64,000 nucleotides of DNA from Rutpela maculata (lineage: Eukaryota; Arthropoda; Insecta; Coleoptera; Cerambycidae), in contig OW386291.2 in the NCBI GenBank assembly GCA_936432065.2, positions 24,157,821 to 24,221,820 of the forward strand, in the 5' to 3' direction. The notes below the pieces were generated by a model. That model did not search any database and was not told where the DNA came from. It was given only the letters and a program-made list of their open reading frames with translations. This document shows positions 33,451 through 46,440 of the stretch, piece by piece. Position 1 is the first letter of the stretch. Every line of letters begins with the position of its first letter. A program made the position numbers and the translations under genes.

Positions 33451-33715
33451 GAGTATAATGCTAATGTCATATTTATAATAATTGTAAATTTCACTCATTA
33501 AATTTCAAATATATTCAAAGAATTGATCCCCACATAACTTGTGATCACTAATAAGAGAATTGAAGGCACATATTTGGTTAATTAGAGTGGGGAGGCCTAA
33601 CGGACACATATTCCATGCAGAAAAACATACAAATGCTATCATAAATGATTACAGGATAGCAGGTTCAAACACCCCGGCCGCATTTAATGTTTGGATTTTA
33701 ATAACTAGTACAGTA
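33451..33715. other. No gene seen
   Basis: Short spacer between locus D and a Rep-1 copy. Confidence 0.4.
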
Positions 33716-34427
33716 CCTAGGGTAAAAAACTGCTGCCCAAGGAATCACTACTTCCACATCCAGATTTTCTATCCAAGTCACTCACAACGAAAAAATTTTG
33801 TACGTGGAAATAATTGTTTATGGAACTTTAATAATATAAAATTTGAAATCCTTTACCCCAAAAACCCATAAAACGATACCCCACATCGGTCGTGGGGTGG
33901 GGGTGGTGATAGGGGGTGGTAGTGGGGGTGGATGAAGTAAAAAAATATTTTGAGGTTTCTGGTTCTTATACACACACTAAATCACATTTTTTTTTTCATC
34001 CCCTTTAATAATGGGGTGGGGGTGATAATGGGGGTGACTACTGCCAAATTTTTTTTTGAGACCATAGCTTCTCTTGTACATACTAAATACCAATTTTATG
34101 GACTCTTACCTACTTGATTTACCTATTTACCCCAAATTTACCCCAATTTACCCCCCAACCCTTCGACGGAACAAGATGAAAATACAATCTGGTTCTAGAT
34201 CTCGATAAAGTACATGTGTGTACCAAATTTCAAGTCATTATCTCAAACGGTTCCAGAGTAAACGTGCGCACAAAAAAAAGTTACAGACAGACAGACCGAA
34301 ATTTTTTTTCGCTCAAACTTAAAATCTCGACGTTTCATGACATTCTAAGCCTATTTGAACAATAAAAATTTTTAAAATTTTTTTTGTCGTTACTATACTT
34401 CCACTGGATGTGGAAGTAAAATATGTA
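33716..34427 (+). repeat. Rep-1 full-length copy, forward
   Basis: taaaaaactgctgcccaagg to tacttccactggatgtggaa. G-rich tracts at 33888-33932 and 34013-34043. Lies head-to-head with the next copy; 6-14 bp of other sequence separates them. Confidence 0.85.
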
Positions 34428-34433
34428 ATGATA

Positions 34434-35159
34434 ATTTTACTTCCACGTCCAGTGGAAGTATAGTAACGACAAAAAAATTTTTAAAAATTTTTATTGTCCA
34501 AATAGGCTTAAAATGTCATGAAACGTCGAGATCTTAAGTTTGAGCGAAAAAAAAATTTCTGTCTGTCGGTCTGTCTGTCGGTCTGTCTGTCTGTCTGTAA
34601 CTTTTTTTTGTGCGCACGTTTACTCTGGAACCGTTTGAGATATTGACTTGAAATTTGGTACACATATGTACTTTAACGAGATCTAGAACTAGATTATATT
34701 TTCATCTTGTTCCGTCGAAGGGTTGGGGGGTAAATTGGGGTAAATTTGGGGTAAATGGGTAAATCAAGCAGGTAAGAGTCCATGAAATTGGTATTTAGTA
34801 TATACAAGAGAAGCTGAGGTCTCAAAAAAATTTTTGGCATTAGCCACCCCCATTACCACCCCCACCTCCTTATTAAAGGGGATGAAAACAAAAAATGTGA
34901 TTTAGTGCATGTACAGGAACCAGAAACCTCAAATATTTTTTTACTTCATCCACCCCCCCACTACCACCCCCCTATCACCACCCCCACCCCACTACCGATG
35001 TGGGGTATCGTTTTATGGGTTTTTTGGGTAGAGGATTTCAAATATTATATTATTAAAGTTCCATAAACAATTATTTTCACATACAAAGTTTTTTCGTTGT
35101 GAGTGACTTGGATAGAGAATCTGGATGTGGAAGTAGTGATTCCTTGGGCAGCGGTTTTT
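34434..35159 (-). repeat. Rep-1 full-length copy, reverse
   Basis: Reverse complement of the preceding copy, from ttttacttccacgtccagtg to cttgggcagcggtttttc. The pair forms a ~1.4-kb palindrome. The gtct run here is the longest seen (about ten units). Confidence 0.85.
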
Positions 35160-35846
35160 CATTAAATTATGGGTTATTATTGGGGTAAAAGGTATCGTCT
35201 TCAGTTCCTATATGATCCGGAAACTTGCTCCTACCCTCAATATTTGAAAAAGTGTTACTAATTTATTTTTGAAACGTAGGACAGTATTGTATTTGGGATC
35301 GTTAATCACGAATTTGAAGTGAAAATTAAAAAATTTAACATGGCGGATGTAATATGGCGCATAGAAATTTTTTTTACGAGATAGGTAAAAGTTGTACTTA
35401 GCTTGGATTACTAACTGCGCTTAGCTTATATTTAACACTGTATATGGATTTATCACTTCTGGATATCCTAATTACTTTTTTTAGAGTTCCTTCTCTTCAG
35501 TTTTTGTGATCCGATCGACGTCCTAAATATCAGACGTGTGGGTCCTATGAGAATCCCGTTATTCAGTGTCGACCTAACACACAAAAGCTGCCGAGAGGTT
35601 AGACTTCAATCAAGAAAATGCAACAGTTCAAATAATATCATTTATTTGTCTAATCCAAAATGTACAGTAAAAACTTTAAAACTTTTTTTTTTGTCCGAAA
35701 AAATTTTTGAGCGGGGGGAGAATCCAAGGAAAAACTAAGACAATGGCGCCCCCCACAAAACGGCGCCCCTAGGCCCGGGCCTATGAGGTCTAGTCACAAA
35801 ACCGGCCCGGCTGCCTCCCAAATGTGGCAAGGGTGAACGCCTCCTA
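35160..35846. other. No gene seen; GC-rich spot near 35760
   Basis: Includes cggcgcccctaggcccgggc (35750-35778 region), a GC-rich word resembling ends of some hAT elements, but no partner end was found. Confidence 0.45.
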
Positions 35847-36155
35847 TAGCGACGATAGCGACTCATTCACTTGCAAACGAGAAGTTCCTATGGAGTCGAG
35901 AAAAAACAAAAGAAGAAACAATCGATAACAAAAATAATAATATACTTTTAGATACACAAAAATCAAATAAATATAAAAGATGTATTAAATAATTTAAATT
36001 TACGTATATTTAAATTATTTAATACATCTTTTATATATTTGATTTTTGTGTATCTAAAAGTATATTATTATTTTTGTTATCGATTGTTTCTTCTTTTGTT
36101 ATTTCTCGACTCCATAGGAACTTCTCGTTTGCGAGTGAATGAGTCGCTATAGTCA
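35847..36155. repeat. ~150-bp perfect-type palindrome made of LTR sequence
   Basis: 35850-36003 is matched in reverse complement by 36006-36155 (tatagcgac, cattcacttgcaaacgagaa, gttcctatggagtcgag, gatacacaaaaatcaaat). The same sequence, once, follows the Gypsy coding region at 36845. So two inverted LTR pieces abut directly upstream of the integrase fragment. Confidence 0.85.
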
Positions 36156-36157
36156 CG

Positions 36158-36814
36158 ACAGATTAAGGGGTACAATTCGAGTCAAGATTATTTAATGAAT
36201 TTGCAAAGTTTTTAGGTTTTCATAGAATACGTACAACTGCATATCACCCACAAGGGAATTCTTTAATTGAAAGATTTCATCGCTCACTTAAAACTTCCTT
36301 GTTAACTAGAGCCAATACATCACATTGGACAGATGAATTACCCATCATTTTATTAGCATTTAGGACAACTCCCAAGGAAGATCTGCAATGTTTACCTACT
36401 GAACTTATATATGGTCAAACCCTACGTTTACCTAGCGAATTTTTCGTTGAATCGTATAATTCCCCAGATATCCCTCATTTCATTGACAAATTACGCATTT
36501 ATTTTAATAATTTAAAATTTGTTCCTCCAATTTCGCATGGCAATTACAAAACTTCTGTTAGTTCAGATCTTTCCTCTTGCGATTTCATTTTTGTTCGCAA
36601 TGAACGGTTTAAGTGTTCGTTTACTCCTTTATATGAAGGACCCTTTAAAGTTTTATCTCGTTCAGATAAGTTGTTTACCTTTAAGAAAGGAATCAAAGTC
36701 ATAACTGTCAATATTGATAGGGTTAAACCAGCTTTTGTATTAGTTGACAGATGTGACACTTTGCCTACCCCGATTAAAAAAGTACGTTTCGCAATCGACA
36801 CGTTGGTTGATTGA
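36158..36814 (+). pseudogene. Ty3/Gypsy integrase, C-terminal half
   Basis: From 36158 the frame reads TD, a stop where Arg/Gln is usual, then GVQFESRLFNEFAKFLG, TTAYHPQGNSLIERFHRSLK (carrying the catalytic Glu) and HWTDELPIILLAFRTTPKED, then the basic C-terminal domain with EGPFKVLSRSDKLFTF and VNIDRVKPAFV. This is the core and tail of a Gypsy integrase (TD..YHPQ-N..ER). The first Asp and all upstream gag-pol are missing, replaced by the palindrome. A polypurine tract (aacgaggggg, 36829-36838) and LTR sequence follow, as expected for the 3' end of a Gypsy element. Confidence 0.85.
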
Positions 36815-36828
36815 CTCTTTTCTTTTTT

Positions 36829-37045
36829 AACGAGGGGGTATATATAGCGACTATAGCGACTCATTCACTCACAAACGAGAAGTTCCTATGGAGAAGAAAC
36901 AATCGATAACAAAAATAACAATATACTTTTAGATACACAAAAATCAAATATATAAAAGATGTATTAAATAATTTAAATATACGTATATTTACATCAAACT
37001 AATTTTATTATAGCGCTATCGCTATACCTCCTTTAGAGGGCGCGT
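36829..37045 (+). repeat. Polypurine tract and 3' LTR of the Gypsy element
   Basis: After gaggggg the sequence tatatatagcgactatagcg starts the LTR, shared for ~150 bp with the palindrome at 35847-36155. The far LTR end is not certain; tatagcgctatcgctatacc lies at about 37011-37030. Confidence 0.65.
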
Positions 37046-37159
37046 ACCTCCGCCACCTTACAATGGAGAGTGTGTAGTAACAATCGACTTGGCACAAAAA
37101 GATTCACAACCTTCTAAATGTGTATGGAAGCACTTTGAGTTGGGACTGGTGCAATATAA

Positions 37160-37447
37160 AAAAATTACTTATTTACTCCCATTTACCTCAAATTAACCCT
37201 CAGAATAAGATTGAAATATAATCTAGTTCCAGATCTCACTAAAATACATACGTCTACCGAATTTCAAGTCAATATCTTAAACGGTTCCAGAGTAATCGTG
37301 CAAAAAGAAAATTAGACAGGCATAATTTTTTTTGCTCAAACTTAAAATCTCGACGTTTCATGACATTCTAAGCATATTTGAACAATAAAAATGTTCAAAA
37401 TTTTCTTTTTTACCTTACTGTACTTCGACTGGATGTAGAAGTAATAT
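37160..37447 (+). repeat. Rep-1 fragment (3' half)
   Basis: From the ttactcccatttacc block to tacttcgactggatgtagaa; shortened gaca run. Confidence 0.72.
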
Positions 37448-37477
37448 TTTATTAGAAATTTGAGGCACATGTGGATA

Positions 37478-38158
37478 GCTAAAAACCGCTGCCCAGGGAA
37501 TCACGACTTCCACATCCAGATTCTCTATCCAAGTCACTCACAACAAAAAACTTTGTATGTTAAAATAATTGTTTATGGAACTTTAATAATATAATATTTA
37601 AAATCCTCTACCCCAAAAACCCATAAAACGATACCCCACATCGGTAGTGGGGTGGGGGTGGTGATAGGGGTGTGGTAGTGGGGGGTGGATGAAGTAAAAA
37701 AATATTTTGAGGTTTCTGGCTCCTGTACATACACTAAATCACAATTTTTTTTCATCCCCTTTAATAGGAGGTGGAGGTGGTAATGGGGGTGGCTAATGCC
37801 AAATTTTTTTTTTGAGACCTTGTATATACTAAATACCAATTTCGTGGACTCTTACCTGCTTGATTTATCCATTTACCCCAAATTTACCCCAATTTACACC
37901 CCAACCCTTCGACGGAACAAGATGAAAATATAACCTAGTTCTAGATCTCGTTAAAGTACATATGTGTACCAAACTTCAAGTCAATATCTTAAACGGTTCC
38001 AGAGTAAACGTGCGCACAAAAAAAAAAGTTACAGACAGACCGACAGACAGACAGAATTTTTTTTTTCGCTCAAACTTAAAATCTCGACGGTTCAGGACAT
38101 TTTAAGCCTATTTGGACAATAAAAATTTTTAAAATTTCCACTGAACGTGGAAGTAAAA
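37478..38158 (+). repeat. Rep-1 copy with flanking ~10-11-bp duplication
   Basis: Begins ctaaaaaccgctgcccaggg and ends ctgaacgtggaagtaaaa. atgtggatagc lies on both sides (37469-37479 and 38158-38168), which marks it as a real mobile element. A 9-11-bp duplication fits Mutator-like elements but the ends are not standard inverted repeats. Confidence 0.82.
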
Positions 38159-38439
38159 TGTGGATAGCCCAATAGTGAATATAGCATTCACACGAACGTG
38201 TCATTTGAAAATGCGTGAAAATGCATTTTACGGCAGTATACAGGGTGCGCCACCTAAAACTCCCCAGCCTTGTAAAATTCTTATTTTTTAAGCGACGACC
38301 ATGTTGGGTGCATCAAATTGTAGATATTTTTAAGGCATTTAAACATGTGTACAGAGTGATTAGAAAACATTTTTTTTGGAAAAATTGGTAAGAAAGAAAC
38401 GAGGGGTAAAACGCAGACAAAATAGCTGTACACTAATTC

Positions 38440-38640
38440 CTCTTTGCATAGTAATACCCAATACCTGGCTATTTTGTGATAATACCTAATAATACCTAAA
38501 AATACCTAATAATACCTAATAATACCTAATAATACCCAATAATACCTAATAATACCTAATAATACCCAATAATACCTAATAATACCTAATAATACCCAAT
38601 AATACCTAATAATACGTAATAATACCTAATAATACAACGG
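38440..38640. repeat. Decamer array (AATACCTAAT)n, left part
   Basis: About 18 units of a strict 10-bp period, some with aatacccaat. Each unit holds CCTAA, the insect telomere core, but in a 10-bp, not 5-bp, frame. Confidence 0.88.
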
Positions 38641-38694
38641 TATTAAATTTTAGAGTAATACCTGGATTATACTTTTCTCCAATTTACTGAGCTT

Positions 38695-39540
38695 TTTATA
38701 TAATTGTTACACATTCTATAGGATACTTGAAGCGTACTTACTTACATATATGTGTATATCATTATAGATATGAATAACAAAAATAATTGTTAATTAGAAT
38801 TTATATGTATTTTTTGAATACAAATCTTTACAAGTAATATTTATATATTTATTTAATAGCTTATTTGGCTATTGGACATATACATATTTGGCTATACGGA
38901 CATGTTGGTAATTATAAATAATTCCTTGTACCATTAAATAAACATCCCCCATGTAAAGGTCTCAAGTTTCATATCTTTAAATTAATTTTCATTAGAAGAT
39001 GAGGTCCACATATCAAATCAGCATACTTTTGTCAAATACTCTTATAGCATTTCTGATTTATTCATATTTTTTGCTTAGCGAGTAATAATTTCCTCTCCGC
39101 CCTGCATCTAGACATTCAAGTGTCAATTTCGTTCAAAATATTACAACAAAATGTCAAAAGTTAAAGTACGTCGGAATATTATCAGCTTTCTTCAACTATA
39201 CTTAAGCTGGGAAATGAGACTGATGATTAATTGAACTGCTTAATATCCATATTCACCAGAGTTAGTTAAACAGACAAATGGTTGTTGTATGGCTTTTCTG
39301 ATCCTATAATACAATATATACAATATCAAATAATATGTGCTTCAATGTCGTATTTCTTACTTGATTTTTCGCCTCAACTCTTTCTTTTGCTTCATACATA
39401 AGCTATTAAATAAATATATAAATATTACTTGTAATGATTTGTATTCAAAATATATATATAAATTCTAATTAACAATTATTTTTGTTATTCATATCCATAG
39501 TGATATACCCATATATGTAAATAAGTACGCTACAATACTC
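38695..39540. mobile_element. Foldback element with ~140-bp inverted repeats
   Basis: 38700-38842 is the reverse complement of 39402-39538 (gcgtacttacttacatatat, ttattcatatc, aattgttaattagaattt, aagtaatatttatatattta). The 560-bp loop has no recognisable gene. Confidence 0.75.
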
Positions 39541-39642
39541 TTCGCAGTTTTCTTGTAAATAATGTTAGTTTTTGGACATTATAAATTTTGTGATACCAGC
39601 TTTGTTTGAAAAAAAAAATATATGAAAAAAAAACCACCCTGT

Positions 39643-39700
39643 CAGGGATTCGAACACAAGACCCTTGGATTGCCAGAGAAAGCAAGCAAGCAAATAAAAT
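39643..39700 (-). repeat. tRNA-like B-box fragment (SINE relic)
   Basis: On the minus strand, cttgtgttcgaatccctgac holds a Pol III B box (GTTCGAATCC). No A box is found at the usual distance, so only the 3' half of a tRNA-derived repeat is present. Confidence 0.45.
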
Positions 39701-39717
39701 TTATTAACATTCATATA

Positions 39718-40473
39718 CAGGGTGCGCCACTTAAAACTTCCCAGACTTGTAACTTTTTTTTTTTGAAGCGATGACAATGTTGGGCACATCAAATTGTAGA
39801 CATTTTTAAAGACTTTAAACATGGATGTGATTTAAAAATCATTTTTTTGAAAAAATTGTTAATAAAGGAAACTTAATTTTTTTGAATATTTTTTTTACCT
39901 CACTCTGTACATGAACTGTGTTAATGTTTTCTTATAAAGGTTTTAATTAGCTTCAATTTATGTTATTAAAATAAATAATTTTTAAAAATAAAAATTTTGC
40001 AATTTCCTATTTAGTATTTTTTAATATAAATTTGTTTTTAAAAATATTTTTTTCTCGCTGCTGTTTTGTTACGTTGAATATTGTTTGTGATATGTCTTTT
40101 ACAAATGAAGCATAAAATTACTATTTATATTCTTTTCAAAGTTATTTAAAAAAAAATCAGTTTGGAATGGAAAGAGTGTTTTTAATTTCTTTCCCTAAAA
40201 CCAAAAAGAATTTCGAATATGACGTAATAACATTAATTGAAGCTAATTAAAACCTTTATAAGAAAACATTAATGCAGTTCTTGTACAGGGTGAGGTAAAA
40301 AAATATTCAAGGAAATTAAGTTTTCTTTCTTAACAATTTTTTCAATTTTTTTTAATCACTCTGTTCACATGTTTAAATGCCTTAAAAATATCTACAATAT
40401 GATGTGCCCAACATGGTCATCCTTTAAAAATTAAGAAAGTTACAGCCTGGGGAGTTTTATGTGGCACACCCTG
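39718..40473. mobile_element. Intact MITE with CAGGGTGCGCCAC ends, 756 bp
   Basis: Left CAGGGTGCGCCACTTAAAAC; right end in reverse complement CAGGGTGTGCCACATAAAAC. Flanked by TA. The inside holds a further inverted arrangement (gttaatgttttcttataaag and its complement near 39925 and 40255). It is nested within another copy of its own family. Confidence 0.82.
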
Positions 40474-40494
40474 TATACATAAGCGCCTCCCAGA

Positions 40495-41290
40495 AACCTG
40501 TCCCGGAGCCAGCCAGACAACCACGGCGCGTGCAGGGCAGGTTCGGCTCGGTTTGACGACAATGATAAAAAAAAAACAATTAAAATTCCTACCCACCTAG
40601 CGTGGGTTTAAAATTAATAATATGTTTAAAAATAATGTTGCCCACAAAGGCCTAAAACTAATACATATAAAACTTAGAACTGGTTACTGGTTGTAACACT
40701 GAAAAAATTTTGGCTGTTGACTCGGGTGAAAAGCTAAACGAAAAAACCCATACGAGAACTGCCGACCTGGTGGTCTCCCTGACGCCAGGAAAATGTGGTG
40801 GAAAAAGGATAGGGTTTAAAATGTTAGAATTTTTTGAAGGTTTATCGGTCAGAATGGAATTTTTGGTGACAAACAGAACAAAGAAAATAAAAAAGAAACA
40901 GAAATAGAACATACAAACAGAGAATAGAAAGGATTGGAAAGATAAAGTTGAGGAAAGATCAAAGGTGGGGAAATGGTAGGTTGTGGTAGAGGAAAGTATG
41001 GCTAGGGAAGAGGCTGCCGGAAGATAAGCAACGCCTGGTATGGTAGGGGGTGTTTGATCTGGAATGGGGCATTATGCATTCTGATTTGGGTTATGTTGCT
41101 GGTTAGCGGACTATCGCCCAGTCTGAAGGTGTAGAATTTTTGGGAGATTTCTTGGACGTAGTCCGCTAGTGGTGACATCGTCGTGACATCGTGCGTATAG
41201 ATTTCTGAGGGAGGATCTGCCAGAATCAGAAATGAGGGGCATAAATTGTTCGAGAACTGGAAGTTTTCGCATTGTCGTGGCCGGAATGCT
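40495..41290 (-). pseudogene. Possible Jockey-like LINE 3' region
   Basis: On the minus strand 41215-41050 reads DVTTMSPLADYVQEISQKF and TFRLGDSPLTSNITQ, similar to the extreme C-terminal region after the RT of Jockey LINEs. Downstream, toward 40500, a GC-richer 3' UTR-like stretch follows. No catalytic motif is present and the match is by feel only. Confidence 0.4.
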
Positions 41291-41356
41291 GCACTACAAA
41301 AATTGAATGTCTGTCATTCGAATAATATATTTCAACGAATTAGATGTATTATTATG

Positions 41357-42945
<1,589 letters not shown>

Positions 42946-42949
42946 AATA

Positions 42950-43150
42950 TTACCTAATAATACCGACATAGTATTGAAAAATACCTGGTATTACAAGAAT
43001 AATACCTAGTAATATCCAGCATTCTCTTAATAATTCCTCATAATACCTAGTAATACCTCTGAAATACCCAATAATACCTAAAAATACCCAATAATTCCTA
43101 AAAATACCCAATAATACCCAAAAATACCCAATAATACCTAGTAATACCCG
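42950..43150. repeat. Decamer array, right part, degenerate
   Basis: Units such as aatacccaat and aatacctaaa in 10-bp register, more diverged than the left part. Presumably one array split by insertion; agctgtacac lies just outside both parts (38428-38437, 43154-43163). Confidence 0.75.
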
Positions 43151-43803
43151 GAAGCTGTACACCAGAATACCTCAGCGGAAAGAAAACTTAATTTCCTCGA
43201 ATATTTTTTTTACCTCACCCTTACATGAACTGCGTTAATGTTTTCTTATAAAGGTTAATTAGCTTCAATTTATGTTATTTCATTATATTCGAAATTCTTT
43301 TTGGTTTTAGGAAAAGAAATTAAAAACACTCTTTCCGATTCCAAACTGATTTTTTAAAAAATAACTTTGAAAAGAATGTAAATAATAACTGTATGCTTTA
43401 TTTGTAAAAGACATATCACAAACAATATGTTACGTAACAAAACAGCAACAAGAAACAAAAGAAATAAATATTTTTAAAAACAGACTTATATTAAAATGTA
43501 CTAAATGGGAAATTGCAAAATTTTCGTTTTTTTTTTTATTTTTATTTTAATAACATACATTGAAGCTAATTAAAACCTTTATAAGAAAACATAAACACAG
43601 GTCATGTACAGGGTGAGGTAAAAAAATATTCAAAGAAATTAAGTTTCCTTTCTTAACAATTTTTTCAGAAAATTTTTTTAAATCACTCTGTATCCATGTT
43701 TAAAGGCTTTAAAAATGTCTACAATTTGATGTGTCCAACATGGTCATCGCTTCAAAAATAAAAAAGGTACGAGTGTGGGGAATTTTAAGTGGCGCACCCT
43801 GTA

Positions 43804-44374
43804 TAATACATGAGGTGTCCCTGTTCCCTTGCGGCAACGTACTGACTGCATGTGACCTATAAAAATTTTGTACCATGACCTTGGTGCCGAGTGACCTCTA
43901 TGGAGACACCGGCATGTATGTACTTTTTTATGCGCCTATCGGCGTTTCCTTTCATTTTCGGAAAACTAAAGACTTGGCTTTCTGGAAAAATTTAGTGTAA
44001 AATTTTAACTTTTGGTACCCCACGCCTCTGCAAACGTGTAACATTCTTTCCACACTAAATTTCGTCAAAGACCTAATCTTTGACCTACCTAAATTAAAAT
44101 GAATGAGCTCATATTATGCAACTGACTTTGCAAAACACCAAAAATATGTTGACGATCAAGGTTAAAGGTGTTGCATTGATTAAAATTTATTTAGCAAAAT
44201 ATAAGTACAAAGATTCATGTTATTCACCAATTGTACTAACTAACAAGAATATACTTTTGAAATATTTTTGTTTTTAGTCATGTATGTGTGACAACACTGT
44301 GCTGGGTTAGCTGGAGAAATTATTTTTTATTTTTTAAAGCATTTTTAATAAAAGCGTGTGTTTTAAAGGTATTT
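43804..44374. other. No gene seen
   Basis: Unremarkable AT-rich DNA. Confidence 0.45.
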
Positions 44375-44808
44375 ACCTACGACCACTACTGTAAATAGTA
44401 AAAAACACACTACCTGCCATCTATGTAAATTGAACTTTACATATTGTAAACAAATCGCACTGTAAACAAATCGCACGGTAAAAAAAACGCACGGGACACG
44501 CAATTATAGGTGGCTTATATCGCTGACGCGGGGTTTAAAAAAACAAATGCGCCTACGTAATTTTCAAACGCTGTCAAAACTGACATAATATTTGTTGAAT
44601 AATATTGTTGGCAAGTAAACTAAATCCAGATTTTACTAAATAAATAAATAAATATGATCGTAGGTAAAGTATAGTACATAATTCGAGTTGTAAAGCAATT
44701 ACGCACTCATGGAAATACGCACTCGCCGCTACGCGCCATCGTGCGTAACTTTTCCATTCGTGCGTAATATGCTTCTTACAACACTCATTACGTAATATAC
44801 TATTCATT
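44375..44808 (-). mobile_element. ~430-bp MITE, intact copy
   Basis: Matches 46806-47106 plus 50105-50228 in reverse complement. Contains the GC-rich hairpin actcgccgctacgcgccatc within acgcactcatgg/atggaaaagttacgc-type arms. Ends are near ctacgaccactactg and tacgtaatatacta. Confidence 0.72.
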
Positions 44809-45289
44809 ACTTTTAGCTTATACTTTTTGGTCTTACAGTACAGTATCTAGAGGTTTTAACTTCGGAATAATGTCATATTGAACGGATTTTGTTCATTTTT
44901 GGCAGTATAATTGTAAATGCTTCATAGAAAAGTTTCTATATTGTGCGGGGGCTTGCTAGTTTATAGGGGATGGATGCCACCCCTTCTCAGGGGGTGTCAC
45001 TTAAAAAAAAAATATATTTATTGGAGATGAAATGATCAAATTTTAAGAAGAAAAGGTTCTATGCAATTTTTCACATAAATGGATAGTTTTTGTTATAACG
45101 ACTTCAAAATTGCGATTTTAGCTTAAAAAAAAAGTACTTCCAAACGGCTTTCGTCAAGTATCTGGAAAAGCATTACTTTATCGAAAAAATGTTACAGACC
45201 AATTACAGAAAGTACAAACTGGGAATTAATTATATTTTTTGTTTATTGATGTAGGATTAATAATTTCGGAGATATTTAAGTTCATATTT
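44809..45289. other. No gene seen
   Basis: AT-rich, with ccacccctt-ctcagggggtg at ~44979-44999, a small near-palindrome. Confidence 0.4.
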
Positions 45290-46440
45290 GGGATCTAAGT
45301 GTTCATAAGATAATTATTTAGAGTGAGAGTTAAATATCTCAGAAATTGTGACACCTGACACGTCAAAAATTCTAATAGGTAGAATAATAGGTAAATAATT
45401 AAGCTTTCAACTGTTTTTTAAATTGTTTCTGTAGCATAAAAAAGAAAGAAGTTATGACCGAAACAATGTGCGTCTTCACATTTTTTTAATAGCAACGTCG
45501 CCATTCTGTTACTGTAATTAGCCAGTAATCCAGAAAAATAATTTCATACACTGTTTCTCATTAGTATATAACATGATGTAGATGCGCAAATGTTTTCATT
45601 TGTATACAGCACTTGCTTTTAGTGTTGGGTAAAAGCAGTTATTTTTTAATAACAGTTTTAACTGCTACTGCTATTTTGAAATAACAGTTTAAAATAACTG
45701 TTTAAAAATAACAGATCGCTGAGAAGTACCGGCATGCGCATACCGCAGCGCGCAGTTTGCAAATGTTATTTCAGAGACGTTATTTTATACATCATGCTGC
45801 TGTCGCAGCTGCTTATCTGTTATTTTCTCACCTGTTATTTTCGAACAGAAATAACAGTCTGTTAATGCTATTTACAAATAACAGTTATAAAATAACAGGT
45901 AGTTAAATAGCAACTCATCTCTACTTGCTTTAGAAAAAAACTAATGTTTAAACCATAAAGATATTTTCGACAAAACGTATTTTTTTTTTCCAAATATCTC
46001 AATAAATATTAGTTTTAGTGAAAAATGGGTGGAGACCAAAAATAAAGCTCATAAATTGATAATGAATTTCGTTTTTTTTACTTATTTACATAGATTTAAT
46101 AGTTTCGAAGATATGAAAGTTTACAAATGGCGTCCGAACGTTTATAAGACGAAAAATGTAGTTTAAATGTTAAATTGTGACACCCACGTCAAGCATGAAA
46201 TTAAAAACAATTAATTGCGCTTTCAAATTATTTTTTACTCGTTTCGGTAGCATAAGAAATAAAGATGTTGTGACGGAAAAATATGCGTATTTATATTTTT
46301 TTATACAGAAAGGTCGTCATTTTGTTACTCTAATTAGCCAGTAATTTAAAGAAATTATCTCAAATACAGTTTTTCGTTAAAATGTAGCATTACCTAGATG
46401 CTCAATTTTTTTTGCTCATTTAAAGCACTTGATTTAGAAA
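45290..46440. repeat. Two-copy direct repeat, ~510-bp unit
   Basis: 45345-45600 and 46165-46400 share tgtgacacc, cgtcaa, gctttcaa, gtagcataa-aa-aaagaa/gt, gttactSTaattagccagtaat and tagatgc in order. The first unit is lengthened by a hAT MITE (45620-45923). A single related unit is at 32540. Confidence 0.65.
45620..45923. mobile_element. hAT MITE, 304 bp
   Basis: Ends TAGTGTTGGGTA and (reverse complement) TAGAGATGAGTTG; perfect 8-bp duplication CTTGCTTT (45612-45619, 45924-45931). Many AATAACAG/CTGTTATT words inside form a loose palindrome. Confidence 0.87.

Noticed and set aside
35750..35778. hAT terminus from the GC-rich ggcgcccctaggcccgggcc
   Set aside because: No inverted partner and no 8-bp duplication could be found.
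36519..36864. Overlapping frames on both strands of the Gypsy fragment
   Set aside because: Shadows of the integrase frame.
38440..38640. CRISPR array
   Set aside because: A 10-bp simple tandem repeat without spacers in eukaryotic DNA.
38440..38640. A true telomere
   Set aside because: The unit is 10 bp and degenerate rather than (CCTAA)n, and it lies inside a MITE.
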